The translations under genes were made by a program, and so were the position numbers. Of a stretch of 64,000 nt of DNA, positions 9,498 through 18,232 are shown in pieces; the stretch's first letter is position 1; the number at the start of each line of letters is the position of its first letter. The DNA is taken from assembly GCA_963785155.1 (NCBI GenBank), contig CAWAUB010000016.1, forward strand, positions 1 to 64,000. The letters run 5' to 3'. The notes below the pieces were generated by a model. That model was not told where the DNA came from and ran no database searches. It saw only the letters and a program-made list of their open reading frames with translations. Source of the stretch: DASUSH01 sp963785155. GTDB taxonomy: Bacteria > Actinomycetota > Thermoleophilia > Solirubrobacterales > 70-9.

Positions 9498-12430
9498 CTA
9501 CTTCTCCTTCAGCGTCAGCGTCTCCGACTCGGTGTTCGGCTCGCCGCCGGTCGGGGTGAAGGTGATCTCGACGGTCACCTTGGCCTTCCCCTTCTTCTTC
9601 AGCTTCTTCTTCGTCTTCCCGGTGGTCTTCACGTCGAGGGTCTCGGTGCCCGCGCCGTCGACCTGCTCGGAGTCCGGCTTGACGCCCTTGCCTTCGAGCT
9701 CGAGCTCGCCCGAGCCGGGCACGTCGACGTCGATCTTCGCTGTGCCGTTCTTCTTCTTCAGTTCGGCCTTGCCGAGGTCGATGTCGTTGTCCGGAGGCGT
9801 GGTGTCACCGCCGCCGCCTCCTCCTCCACCGCCGCCATCGCCGCCCCGCCGCCCTGATCGGGCGCGACGGTGACCGCGACGGCGGAGCTCTGCTGGGCGT
9901 TCGTCCCGGCGAAGTTCGGAGCCCTGCTGCACGCAGGTGTAGCTGCCGGTGGTGTCGGGCGTGTGGGTGGCGCTCGTCGCCCCCGCGATCGGGTTGCCGT
10001 CGAGCTTCCACTCGAACGTCGTGCTCGCGGGCATTCGGTAGAGCGCGGCGTTCGGCGCGTCGGCGGCCCAGGTGCGCCGCGTTGCAGGTCAGGGTGGAGC
10101 CGACCGTGCGCCGTGCCCGAGATCGACGGCGGGCTGACCGGCTCGGGGTCCTTGAGGATGGACAGGCCGTCGGGGCTGTTGACCATTGCCGATCCGGTCG
10201 CCAGATCGGTACCGCCGCCGGTGCCGTCCAGGTTTGCGTAGGAGACCTTGTCGGAGCCATTCAACCAGTAGATCCGGTTCGCGCCCCGGTCGATCACGGG
10301 CGTCCGCAGGCCGCCGCCGGCGTTGGGGCTGATGTTGAAGACCGACGCCGGTGAGGTCGGTGCTGCTGCTCGTGCCAAACGTTGCGGGCAGATCGGCGTA
10401 CCTGAGCCGATCGGTCGCCGCACCGCCATTGCCGAGTGTCCAGTACAGCCGGTCGGGATCGCTCTCGAGGTCCACGGCCACGCCGTTCGGTGCGTGCCCC
10501 GCGGCGTTGAGTTCACGCCCGCGCCCATGATGTTGAAGTTCCCGGAGTTGGCCGGAGTCGCCGCCGTCGGCGGCAGCGGGGCGTACGAGATGCGATGGTT
10601 CGCTCGGCGCGCCCCGATGTTCGTCCAGATGACGCGGTCGTTCTCGAGGTCGAGCGCAAGCGCGTCCGGCGTCGACACGGTTGCGGCGCCGGTGCTGACC
10701 TGGCCGCCGACCGCGATGTTGTCCAGGCTCACCCAGTAGATGCCGGCGGTCCCGGTGTTGGCCCAGTAGATCCGGCGCGTTTCCTGGTCGATCACGATGC
10801 CGTTGCCGAGTTGAGGTGGACGCCTGCCGGAGGCGGCTTCAGGTCCCGACGGGGGCTGCTCTCGCTCAGGAACAGCTGCTTGTCGGTGCCGTCGAGGTTC
10901 GCGGACCAGATGCCTCCTGCGTCGGTCGAAGGCCCCGGTGTTCATCCAGTAGATGCGTCCCCCCACGGCGTCGATCGCGGTCGCCGCCGGGGTGTCGAAC
11001 AGCTCCGGACCGGTGACCAGGTCCGCGCCGTTACCGCCACCATCGAGATCCGTGCGGGCGAGAGCGGCGTTCCTGACCGGCGGGACCGTTTCCTTCGAGG
11101 CCACCCAGTAGGCGGCCTCCTCGGGCTGGTCGACCTCGATTTCGAAGGTGTCGTTGGCTTGCGGCGCTGGGTCGAGAGCGGTCAGGTCATCCGTGGTGAC
11201 CTCGATCGTCGCCTGACCGGTGAAGCCGGGTTCGGGGGCGAACGTGAGGCCCGGCATCGAGGGCGCCGTTGATGTCCGACTGCAAGCCTGTGAGGGTCAT
11301 CGCGTTGCTGCCGTTGGCGCCGCTCGTGATCAGGCTCCCGGGGTGTCGACGAGGGTCATCGTGCCGTGGGTGCTCTCGAGCTCGACCTCCACCATGGTCG
11401 TTCCGGCAACCGGGAAGTCGGGATCCTCGACCTTGAGCTGGTTTCGGTCGGCGTTGGACAGCGTCTTGTTCAGGTTCTTGTAGGTGCCCACGCCCGTCGG
11501 GGCAGCTGGGGATCGGCGGGTCGTCGTCGACCGCGGGTGACGTCGAAGAACAGGAAGTCGTCGGTGTCGGTCTTAGGTCCGCCGCGTGCCGGGGAGTTCC
11601 CGAGATCGTTCGTGGTGATCTTGATCCTGCCCGCGTTCGTGCCGAACGACGTCCTTCTTCGGGGTGAAGGCTCATGCCGTCGAGGGCGGCGTTGATGTCC
11701 GCGATCGTGCCCGTGAACGTCATGTTCGGGTCGGCGGTGCCGTCGCCGCTGGTGAAGGTCAGCCCGCTGAAGGCGGGAGTGCCGTCGAGCGTGATCGTGC
11801 CGTCTGCGGCGTTGTCCACCCGCGACCGTCGAGGGTGACCTGGATGCTCGCGCCGCCCGCGTCCACGTCGCTGACCGAGATCGCGTTGCCTTCGCCGGTC
11901 GAGAGCACCTTCGCGGTGTCCTCGAGCGGTCGTCTGGGTGGCCGGGACGGTGTTGACCGGGTGGTCGTTCACCGCGTTCACCGTGATGTTCACGTTGTCG
12001 GAGTCGGTGTCGACGCCGTCGGTGGTCATGATCGTGAGCGCTGCCGCGCCGTTGAAGTTGCCTGTCGGCGTGTAGGTCATGCCGTCGAGCGCGGTCGTTC
12101 AGGTCCGCGATCGAGCCCTGAACGGCGACCGAGGCGGTGCCGTTGGCTCCGCCGATCACCGTGAGCCCTGAGGTGCCATCGAGGGTGACCACCCCGTTGC
12201 TCACGCCGAGAGAGACGTCGAGGTCGGTGAGGTCGGCGTCCGCGACGGAGATCAGCGTTCGCGCCGGTGAACGTGAGCGTTGCGTCCTCGTTGACCGACT
12301 GATCGCCCGGAACGGTGTTCACGGGCACCGCCGCGAAAGCTGGGGCGGCCGTGAGCGCACACGCTCCGCAGGCGATGGCTGTTGCCAGCACACCCCTAAA
12401 TCCCCGCCCGCCTGTACCGCTCAATTCCAT
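9498..12430 (-). pseudogene. Large secreted surface protein (cadherin-like, YWTD-type propeller, Ig-like), many frameshifts
   Basis: Starts at 12430 with a signal peptide (MELSGTGGRGFRGVLATAIA, cleavage near AAPAFA). Piecing frames together gives a protein of about 975 residues. Two or three cadherin-like/VCBS-type repeats come first (PVNTVPGDQSVNEDATLTF, PTGNFNGAAALTIMTTDG, FTGTIADINAALDGM, PGFTGQATIEVTTDD). At least five YWTD-like propeller blades follow (RIYWMNTG, RIYWANTG, RVIWTNIG, RLYWTLGNG, RIYWLNG). Then come an Ig-like domain (FEWKLDGNPIAGATSA) and a Lys-rich beta tail. The frame breaks at about a dozen places, mostly single extra bases (near 12257, 12096, 11930), with almost no nonsense changes inside the segments. 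Role: cell-surface adhesion or binding, inferred from the domains. Confidence 0.7.
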
Positions 12431-12557
12431 CAGATTCTTCCCTGAGTCGATGCTTGCGAGGACACGATGCTACCGGCACATCAAGACCTCCTCAAGGGAA
12501 TACGACGCAGACGAGAGCCGAGCGTAAGGCCCTAGTTTGGAAGTCGCGGCCCGTCGC

Positions 12558-12914
12558 TCAGTCGAGCGGGGCGACCAGCGCGTCGCGGCAGACGCTGAAC
12601 GTGCCGCCGTTGCGCGTGACGATGAAGACGGTGTGGAGCTCCTCGCCGGACTCGTCCTCCATCACGGAGAGCATGCCGTGCACGATCTCGGGCTCCTTCA
12701 GGGTCAGCGCGGCGTCGCCGATGACGAAGCTCGCGTAGGCGCCGGTGGCGTCGCCGACGGCGGTCAGCTCGCCGCAGATGACGGCGCGGCTGTGCTCGCC
12801 GAGGCCGCCGACCTCGACTCGGACGCGGTGCCCGAGCAGGCCCATCATCTCGGAGAGGACGCCGTTGTAGTCCAGCGCGCGCTCCTCGAGCGGTGGCCAG
12901 ATCGCGGGGCCCAT
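12558..12914 (-). CDS. Hypothetical 118-residue protein
   Basis: Not recognised. ATG at 12914 (MGPAIWPPLEERALDY) is preferred over the longer reading from 13046, whose extra 44 residues are low-complexity and unlike the rest. The body is an alternating strand pattern (HRVRVEVGG, RAVICGELTAVGD, YASFVIGDAALTL, HTVFIVTRNGGTFSV) suggesting a small beta-barrel or OB/Sm-like fold. No signal peptide, membrane segment or catalytic motif is seen. It lies between the large surface protein and the divergent sigma-factor gene. Confidence 0.55.
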   Translation of the reverse strand: MGPAIWPPLEERALDYNGVLSEMMGLLGHRVRVEVGGLGEHSRAVICGELTAVGDATGAYASFVIGDAALTLKEPEIVHGMLSVMEDESGEELHTVFIVTRNGGTFSVCRDALVAPLD

Positions 12915-13278
12915 GGCTGCGCTAGCGAAGTTCAGGCGGGCGACGCAGACGCAATTGGCGGGCACGACCGAGCGTCCCCCTCCGGAGCTCGGTCGGCCCG
13001 TCATTGCGTCGGAAAGAACCCAGTCCACCCCCGGACGGGTTCTCACCCCCCAAACTTCTTCCGGCGCCCCCTCGGCGCCGCGTTGTGTGCCTATCCCCTA
13101 CTAGAGGAAGCCGACCGGAAAGCTCTTGGTAGAGCCGCTTTTGGTGTGGATTCCGGTGCCTCATCACCCCACAAGACGGATGCGGCGTGCAAAGATCACG
13201 CTCGACGAGAAAATAAGTCGCGGACCCGATTCGGGGGGTTCTTGAGTTTGGGGGCCGCGGCGCCGATAGAGAAACCGG
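12915..13278. other. 364-base gap without a gene
   Basis: No convincing coding sequence on either strand. It holds one GC hairpin, CGGCGCC (13062-13068) with GGCGCCG (13074-13080) and a 5-base loop, and C-rich and G-rich runs near 13045 and 13233. As the space between two divergent genes it should carry the promoter of the downstream sigma-factor gene, but no clear -35/-10 pair can be assigned. Confidence 0.5.
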
Positions 13279-14503
13279 ATGCCGTCACCGGTGGATACCG
13301 CCATGCAAGAACCCCCTACGCACAGCGCCGCGCCAGGCGGCCGCATGTCCGATCGCGCGCTATTCGCCCGAGCCGCCACGGACGAGGCTGCATTCGCCGA
13401 GATCGTCCATCGCTATCGCGAGCCGCTTCGGCGCCACGCCGCGCGCTACGTCGGCGACGCCGACGCCGAGGACGTCGTCCAGCTTGCGCTCGTCAACGCC
13501 AGCCTCGCCCTGCGCCGCGACTCGAACCGCGACATCGAGCCGAAGCCGTGGCTCTACAAGATCACGACCAACGCCGCGATCGACCATCGCCGCGCGCAGT
13601 CGGTGCGCCCGCTCGGCGACCGCTCCTTCGAAGAGCCCGACCTCGACGCCCTCTCGGGCGGCCCCGGCGGGGACCCGCACGATGTCGTCGAGGGCCGCGA
13701 GTCGGTCCGCTCGCTCGTCGGCGGCATCCAGGACCTCGCCCCGAATCAGCGCCGCGCCGCCACCGCCCGCTTCCTCGAGGGCCGCTCGCACGAGGAGATC
13801 GCCGGTGAGCTGGGCGTCACCAAGGGCGCCGCCCGCGAGCTGATCTCAAGGGCGCGCAAGAACCTGCGGGAGACCCTGCCGGCCCTCTCGCCGCTGCCGC
13901 TCTTCACCAAGCTCCGCGAGTCGCTCACCGCGCTGTTCGCCGGCTCGGCCTCGGTGCCGGCAGCGAAGCTCGCCACCGGCGCCGTGGTCGCCGTCGTTGC
14001 GGTCGGCGCCGGGGGAGTGGCGATCAAGCAGGCCGGCAATGGCGGCTCCGACGCCGCGACCGCCGGAGGAGCGGCCCTGCGCTCCGCGACCACCGTCACG
14101 AAGCTTCCCCATGTCGCCTCCGAGCCGCGCCTGAGCGGCGCCGCGCTCGCGGCCGCGAGGTCGGGCGGAAACGGCTCGTCCTCGAAGGGCCAGGGTGGCG
14201 GCGGCGGATCGGCGGGCGGCTCGACCGGCTCGGCTCAGGGGACCGCGGGCTCGAACACCGGTACACCGGCCGCCTCGGGCGCCGCGGCCGGAACGGCGCC
14301 GGGTTCCTCGTCGGGGTCAGGCAGCAGCCCGACGGACACGGTTCAGGGAGTAGTCGACGACGTCGGCAACACCACCGAGCAGCTCGGCCTGCCGAACGTC
14401 ACCGAGGGCGTCACCGTCGCCTCAGCTGCCGGAGGTCCCCGGCACGTCCGGCGTTCAGCTGCCGAACGTGCCCCAGCTGCCCAATCTGGGCGGCGGCAAC
14501 TAG
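13279..14503 (+). CDS. ECF-type RNA polymerase sigma factor with C-terminal membrane/extracytoplasmic extension
   Basis: Residues about 24-95 match sigma-70 region 2 (FAEIVHRYREPLRRHAARY, DAEDVVQLAL, PWLYKITTNAAIDHRR) and about 155-200 match region 4 (LAPNQRRAATARFLEGRSHEEIAGELGVTKGAAREL, read in parts). A hydrophobic segment follows (AKLATGAVVAVVAVGAGGVAIK, about 235-256), then roughly 150 residues of Gly/Ser/Thr/Ala-rich sequence that would lie outside the cell. Starts at 13279, 13303 or 13345 are all possible. Near 14420 an indel shifts the frame; restored, the tail is a Pro/Leu repeat (PQLPEV, VQLPNV, PQLPNL) ending at TAG 14501-14503. That CTAG is shared with the stop of the convergent ferritin gene. 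No anti-sigma gene is adjacent; the fused extension may replace it. Confidence 0.8.
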
Positions 14504-15030
14504 AGCGTGCCGCCGGCGGCGGGTGGCGCGGTCGGATCGTCGTCGCCGCCGAAGCTCTCGCGGGCGAGGAACTCCTCGACCAGCAGCATCTCGTTGCTCG
14601 AGCGCTCGACGACACGGAGGAGGTCCTGCATCAGCGCGACCTCCTCGACCTGCTCCTTGACGAACCACTGCATGAACTGCTCCGCCCGGTAGTCCTTCGT
14701 CTCGCGAGCGAGCTCGAAGAGCGAGTAGATCTCCTCCCCGACCTTCTTCTCCTGCTCGAGCGCCATCTTCACCGGCGCCACGTCGTCGTCGTAACGCGTC
14801 TGCTTCGCCTCGATGTCGGGGATCCGCACCTCCTCGTCCACGTCGAGCAGGTACTGGACCATCATCATCGCGTGGTCGCGCTCCTCGATCGCCTGCCGGT
14901 AGAAGAAGGCGGCGAGGCGGGGAAGCGTCTCCGAGTCGTAGAAGACGGCCGCGCCGACGTACTGCTGTGAGGCGGCGAACTCGTTCGCGATCTGCTGGTT
15001 GAGAGAGTCGGCGAAGCCGTTGTCGGACAC
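14500..15030 (-). CDS. Ferritin (iron storage)
   Basis: 176 residues from a GTG at 15030, with AAAGGA about 8 bases upstream. The ferroxidase ligands can be placed: Glu in IANEFAASQQY, ERDHA (E and H of the ExxH motif), Glu in EQEKKVGEEIYSL, and QWFVKEQVEE. The length is normal for bacterial non-haem ferritin, followed by a short Gly/Asp/Pro-rich tail. It should form a 24-mer that oxidises and stores iron. Repeated TCCTAAGC elements lie 62-90 bases upstream of the start and may be its operator. Confidence 0.9.
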   Translation of the reverse strand: MSDNGFADSLNQQIANEFAASQQYVGAAVFYDSETLPRLAAFFYRQAIEERDHAMMMVQYLLDVDEEVRIPDIEAKQTRYDDDVAPVKMALEQEKKVGEEIYSLFELARETKDYRAEQFMQWFVKEQVEEVALMQDLLRVVERSSNEMLLVEEFLARESFGGDDDPTAPPAAGGTL

Positions 15031-15091
15031 GGGCGAATCCTTTCGATCGGGGACGTTGGGGCCACGCTACAGGAAACCCCGAATTCGGCTT

Positions 15092-15130
15092 TCCTAAGCC
15101 GTTTGCAGGGTGTCCTAAGCGGTCGTTAGG
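15092..15130. promoter_or_regulatory. TCCTAAGC direct repeats upstream of ferritin
   Basis: TCCTAAGC occurs at 15092-15099 and 15113-15120, exactly 21 bases apart (two helical turns). The second copy also forms CCTAA-N7-TTAGG with 15126-15130, which overlaps the stop of the enolase-like gene. TTAGG half-sites resemble part of DtxR/IdeR iron boxes, but the arrangement is not the canonical 19-base palindrome. Possible iron-responsive operator; inference. Confidence 0.35.
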
Positions 15131-16194
15131 CCCACCGAAAGCCGCTCGGGGCGGGATTCGGCGGGAGCGGGCTCTCGGGCAGGCCGTCCGGGACGGCGGG
15201 ATCGTTGTAGCCCGAGGGGGCGATGTCGTTCGGCGTGTCCGGGTGGAAGAGCGATGCGAGGTACTGGATCTGCTCGCGGCCGACACCGAGCTCCCCCTGG
15301 CCACCGCCGTAGACCTTGATCCCCTCGCCGTCGCAGTATTCGTAGACGGAGAGGATCTCCTCGAGCGAACCGAAGCGCGATGGCTTCGAGTTGATCGCCT
15401 TCGGCTTGAACTCGAGCGCCTTCACGTCGTCGAGCGAGTGCAGCGGCGCGTCCCAGGTGACGCGGTCGATGATCGGCTCGAGGACGGGGCGGGTGTCATC
15501 GTCGAACCACGCGTCCTCGAGGTAGGCCTCCGGGAATGCCTCGGCGACCGCGCGGTAGAGCTCCGCGTCGATCTCGACGTCGACCGGGGTGCCGCGGTAG
15601 TGGCCCTTCAGGTCGAGGATGTCGACGGAGGCAACCGCCGGCGATCTCATCGATCAGCTCCTGGTCCCAATCGTTTTCGGGATCGAGCTTGAAGCGCAGG
15701 GTCGGGTACTTGGCGAGTCGCTTCGTGATCGCCTCGGTGTTGGAGCGGGATTCGTCGTCGAAGGAGCCGAGCCGCGTGGAGCAGACGAAGGTGACCGGCT
15801 TCATCTCGATGCCGAGCGCCTCGTGCAGCGGCACGCCCTGCTGGCGCAGCGACAGGTCGAGCGCGGCCGACTCGAACGCCCAGCGGCGGTAATGGCGGGA
15901 GAAGTCGCGCTCCGGCGGCGCGCCGGGGAAGAGGTCGAGCTCGCCGGCGAGGTCGCAGAACGCGCCGACCGTGTCGGCGCCGGAGAAGTCCTGCACAGGC
16001 CCGGCGTCGCGATGTGCGATGTGGTCGAGCACGTCGTAGACCACGTCCTCGCCGATCCCCTCCTCACCGCCGCCGCGCAGATGGATGATCGTCGAGGGCC
16101 GCGTGAAGTCGCCGTAGGTGCGATCGCGGTCCTCGAGCTCATACGACTCGACCGAAAGCGGCAGGGCCGCGAGCTTCTCGAAGTTGGCGCTCAC
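15126..16194 (-). pseudogene. Enolase-superfamily enzyme, one frameshift
   Basis: GTG at 16194, overlapping the upstream synthetase stop as GTGA. The first frame runs to DQELIDEIAGG. After an indel near 15640 it continues with ASVDILDLKGHYRGTPVD, AYLEDAWFDDDTRP, ALEFKPKAINSKPSRFG and GGGQGELGVGREQIQYL. Lys in LRFKLD, acidic residues in VDILDLKG and YLEDAW, and Lys in INSKPSRFG fit the acid/base Lys and metal-ligand positions of the mandelate racemase/muconate lactonising group. Restored length is about 355 residues. The subgroup is not assignable by eye. It is last in the permease-USP-synthetase operon, so it probably isomerises or dehydrates an acid that the synthetase then activates. Confidence 0.75.
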
Positions 16195-17798
16195 GCATCG
16201 GCCTCCGACCCTACTCGAGGCGCCGAAGTTCGATCGCGCTCGAGCTCGGCCTGGCGCAGCTCGATCCGGCGGATCTTGCCGGTCAGGGTTTTCGGCAGCG
16301 AGTCGGTGAACTCGATCCGGCGTGGATAGGCGTAGGCGGAGAGGCGGTCGCGGACGTGCGCCTTGATCTCATCGGCGAGCTCGTCGGAGGGCTCGTGGCC
16401 CTCAGCGAGGACGATGAACGCCTTGACGACGTTGCCCCGGCGCTCGTCGGGTGAGGCGACTGCCGCCGCCTCGGCGACGGCGTCGTGCTCCAGGCAGGCG
16501 GACTCGACCTCGAACGGGCCGATCCGGTAGCCGGCGGCGATGATCACGTCGTCGGCGCGGCCCTCGTACCAGTAGTAGCCGTCCTCGTCCTCGGAGGCCG
16601 CGTCCTTGGAGTGGAACCACTCGCCGCCGAAGTCGGCCTCGGTGTCCTCCGGGCGGCGCCAGTACTCGAGCGGGTAGTGGGGGTTCGAGCGCGCCCGCAG
16701 GCAGATCTCGCCCTTCTCCCCCTGCCCGACGGGGTTCTCGTCCTCGTCGAGGATCGCGACGTCCCAGCCCGGTGCCGGCTTGCCCATCGAGCCCTCGCGC
16801 ACGTCCATGAACGGGTAGTTGGCGACGAGCGGGTAGGACTCGGTGAGCCCGTAGTAGTCGAGCACCGTCAGCCCGTACTGCTCGCGGAACCAGCGGATCG
16901 CCTCCGGGTTCAGGGGCTCGCCCGCCGAGCAGACGCGGCGGAACTTCTGCGGGTAGCGCTCGCCGGCGTCGCCGATCCCCATCATCGAGCGCATCGCCGT
17001 TGGCGTCGTGAAGACGTTCGTCACCTCGTTGCGCGAGAGGAAACCGAGCTGCTCGTGGGGGTCGAAGCCGCCCTCGCGCTGGAAGACGCATTGGAGCGCG
17101 CCGAGCCGCCAGGGGCCGAGGAGCGGCGCGATCCCCGCGGCCCACGCCCACTCGCCCATGCCGTGGAAGCGCTCCCCGTCCTCGACCTGGTGGCAGTAGG
17201 TGAACTCGACGTGGGCGAGCAGGTAGCGGTGCGCGTGGACGATCCCCTTCGCCGCGCCCGTGGTGCCGGAGGTGTAGTAGAGCTGGGCCGGATCGTCGGC
17301 GGAGATCTCGACGTTCTCGAACTCGTCCGATCGCTCGGCGAGCCATGGCCCACCCCCCGGCTCGTCGCCGAGGACGATCATCTTCTCCACGAGGGACTCG
17401 TCGAAGCGGCCCGCGTTCGCCGCGTCGGTGACCAGCACCTTCGGCTCGGAGTCGGTCAGCCGGTGGCGGATCCCGTCGTCGCCGTAGAGGACCGACATCG
17501 AGAGCAGGATCGCGCCGAGCTTCCAGGTGCCGAAGAAGATCGCCGCCGTCTCCGGCGTCGGCGGGAGCACGACTGCCACCCGGTCGCCGCGGCCGACGCC
17601 CTCCGCGGCGAGTGCGTTCGCAGCCTGCGCCGACATGCGCTGGAGCTCGCCCCAGTCGAGTTCGCGCCGCGCGCCGTCGAAGCGCTCCCAGACCATCGCC
17701 GGCTTGTCGGCCGGGTGCTTGTCGCACACGTCGGCGGCGATGTTGTAGTCCGCCGGGACGTCCCAGCGGTGCTGGGCACGGGCCTCCTCGTAGTTCAT
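16191..17798 (-). CDS. Acyl-CoA synthetase (AMP-forming, medium-chain/ACSM-like)
   Basis: 535 residues. The adenylate-forming core motif YYTSGTTGAAKG is at 174-185, LDYYGLTESY supplies motif A5, and the hinge and A10 lysine motif PKTLTGKIRRIELR is near the C-terminus. The enzyme converts a carboxylic acid, ATP and CoA to acyl-CoA. The overall pattern (early DKPAMVWERFDG, GDRVAVVLPPTPETA) is closest to medium-chain/ACSM or acetyl-CoA synthetase-like proteins. ATG at 17798 overlaps the universal stress protein stop by 4 bases, and its own stop overlaps the next start, so the genes are translationally coupled. The substrate acid is unknown. Confidence 0.9.
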   Translation of the reverse strand: MNYEEARAQHRWDVPADYNIAADVCDKHPADKPAMVWERFDGARRELDWGELQRMSAQAANALAAEGVGRGDRVAVVLPPTPETAAIFFGTWKLGAILLSMSVLYGDDGIRHRLTDSEPKVLVTDAANAGRFDESLVEKMIVLGDEPGGGPWLAERSDEFENVEISADDPAQLYYTSGTTGAAKGIVHAHRYLLAHVEFTYCHQVEDGERFHGMGEWAWAAGIAPLLGPWRLGALQCVFQREGGFDPHEQLGFLSRNEVTNVFTTPTAMRSMMGIGDAGERYPQKFRRVCSAGEPLNPEAIRWFREQYGLTVLDYYGLTESYPLVANYPFMDVREGSMGKPAPGWDVAILDEDENPVGQGEKGEICLRARSNPHYPLEYWRRPEDTEADFGGEWFHSKDAASEDEDGYYWYEGRADDVIIAAGYRIGPFEVESACLEHDAVAEAAAVASPDERRGNVVKAFIVLAEGHEPSDELADEIKAHVRDRLSAYAYPRRIEFTDSLPKTLTGKIRRIELRQAELERDRTSAPRVGSEADA

Positions 17799-18220
17799 TC
17801 CTCGTCGGGGGCCGGGACGACGAGAACGGGATAGTCAGTGCGCGGCAGCAGCCGGTGCGGCGTGGAGCCGAGGATCGCCCCCCTGATCGGCCCCTCGCTG
17901 TAGCTGCCGACGATGATCAGCCTCGGGTCGTGTGTCTCCGCGGCCTGCAACAGCGCGTCGACGGGGCGCTCCGGAATCATTGCCAGCTCGGCCTCGACAC
18001 CGGCCTCCTCGGCGCGCTCCATCGCCTTGCTCGTGACCTGCTCGCCGAAGCGGCGAACAGCGTCCTGATGGGCCTTGTGCTCCTCGGGGGCCGCGATGTT
18101 GCCGGGGTCGTAGCCGAAGACGACGACGATCGTGTCGCCGAGCTCGCCCGCGAGCTTCAGCGCCTCGCCGAGCGCGGCGTCCGCGCAATCGGAGCCGTCG
18201 TAGCCGAGGATCAGGTCCAT
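17795..18220 (-). CDS. Universal stress protein, UspA family
   Basis: 141 residues in one Usp domain: N-terminal MDLILGYDGSDCADAAL and C-terminal RLIIVGSYSEGPIRGAILGS. The latter holds the Gly-rich ATP-binding loop and is followed by the typical ...PVLVVPAP strand. It sits between the APC permease (12-base gap) and the acyl-CoA synthetase (4-base overlap). Usp domains are often encoded beside APC transporters and may regulate them in response to ATP. This is a family association, not proof. Confidence 0.9.
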   Translation of the reverse strand: MDLILGYDGSDCADAALGEALKLAGELGDTIVVVFGYDPGNIAAPEEHKAHQDAVRRFGEQVTSKAMERAEEAGVEAELAMIPERPVDALLQAAETHDPRLIIVGSYSEGPIRGAILGSTPHRLLPRTDYPVLVVPAPDEE

Positions 18221-18232
18221 TCGCGCACCTTC

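Noticed and set aside
11470..12204. Several overlapping minus-strand reading frames as separate small genes
   Set aside because: Each is a fragment of one large surface protein interrupted by single-base indels; domain order continues across frames.
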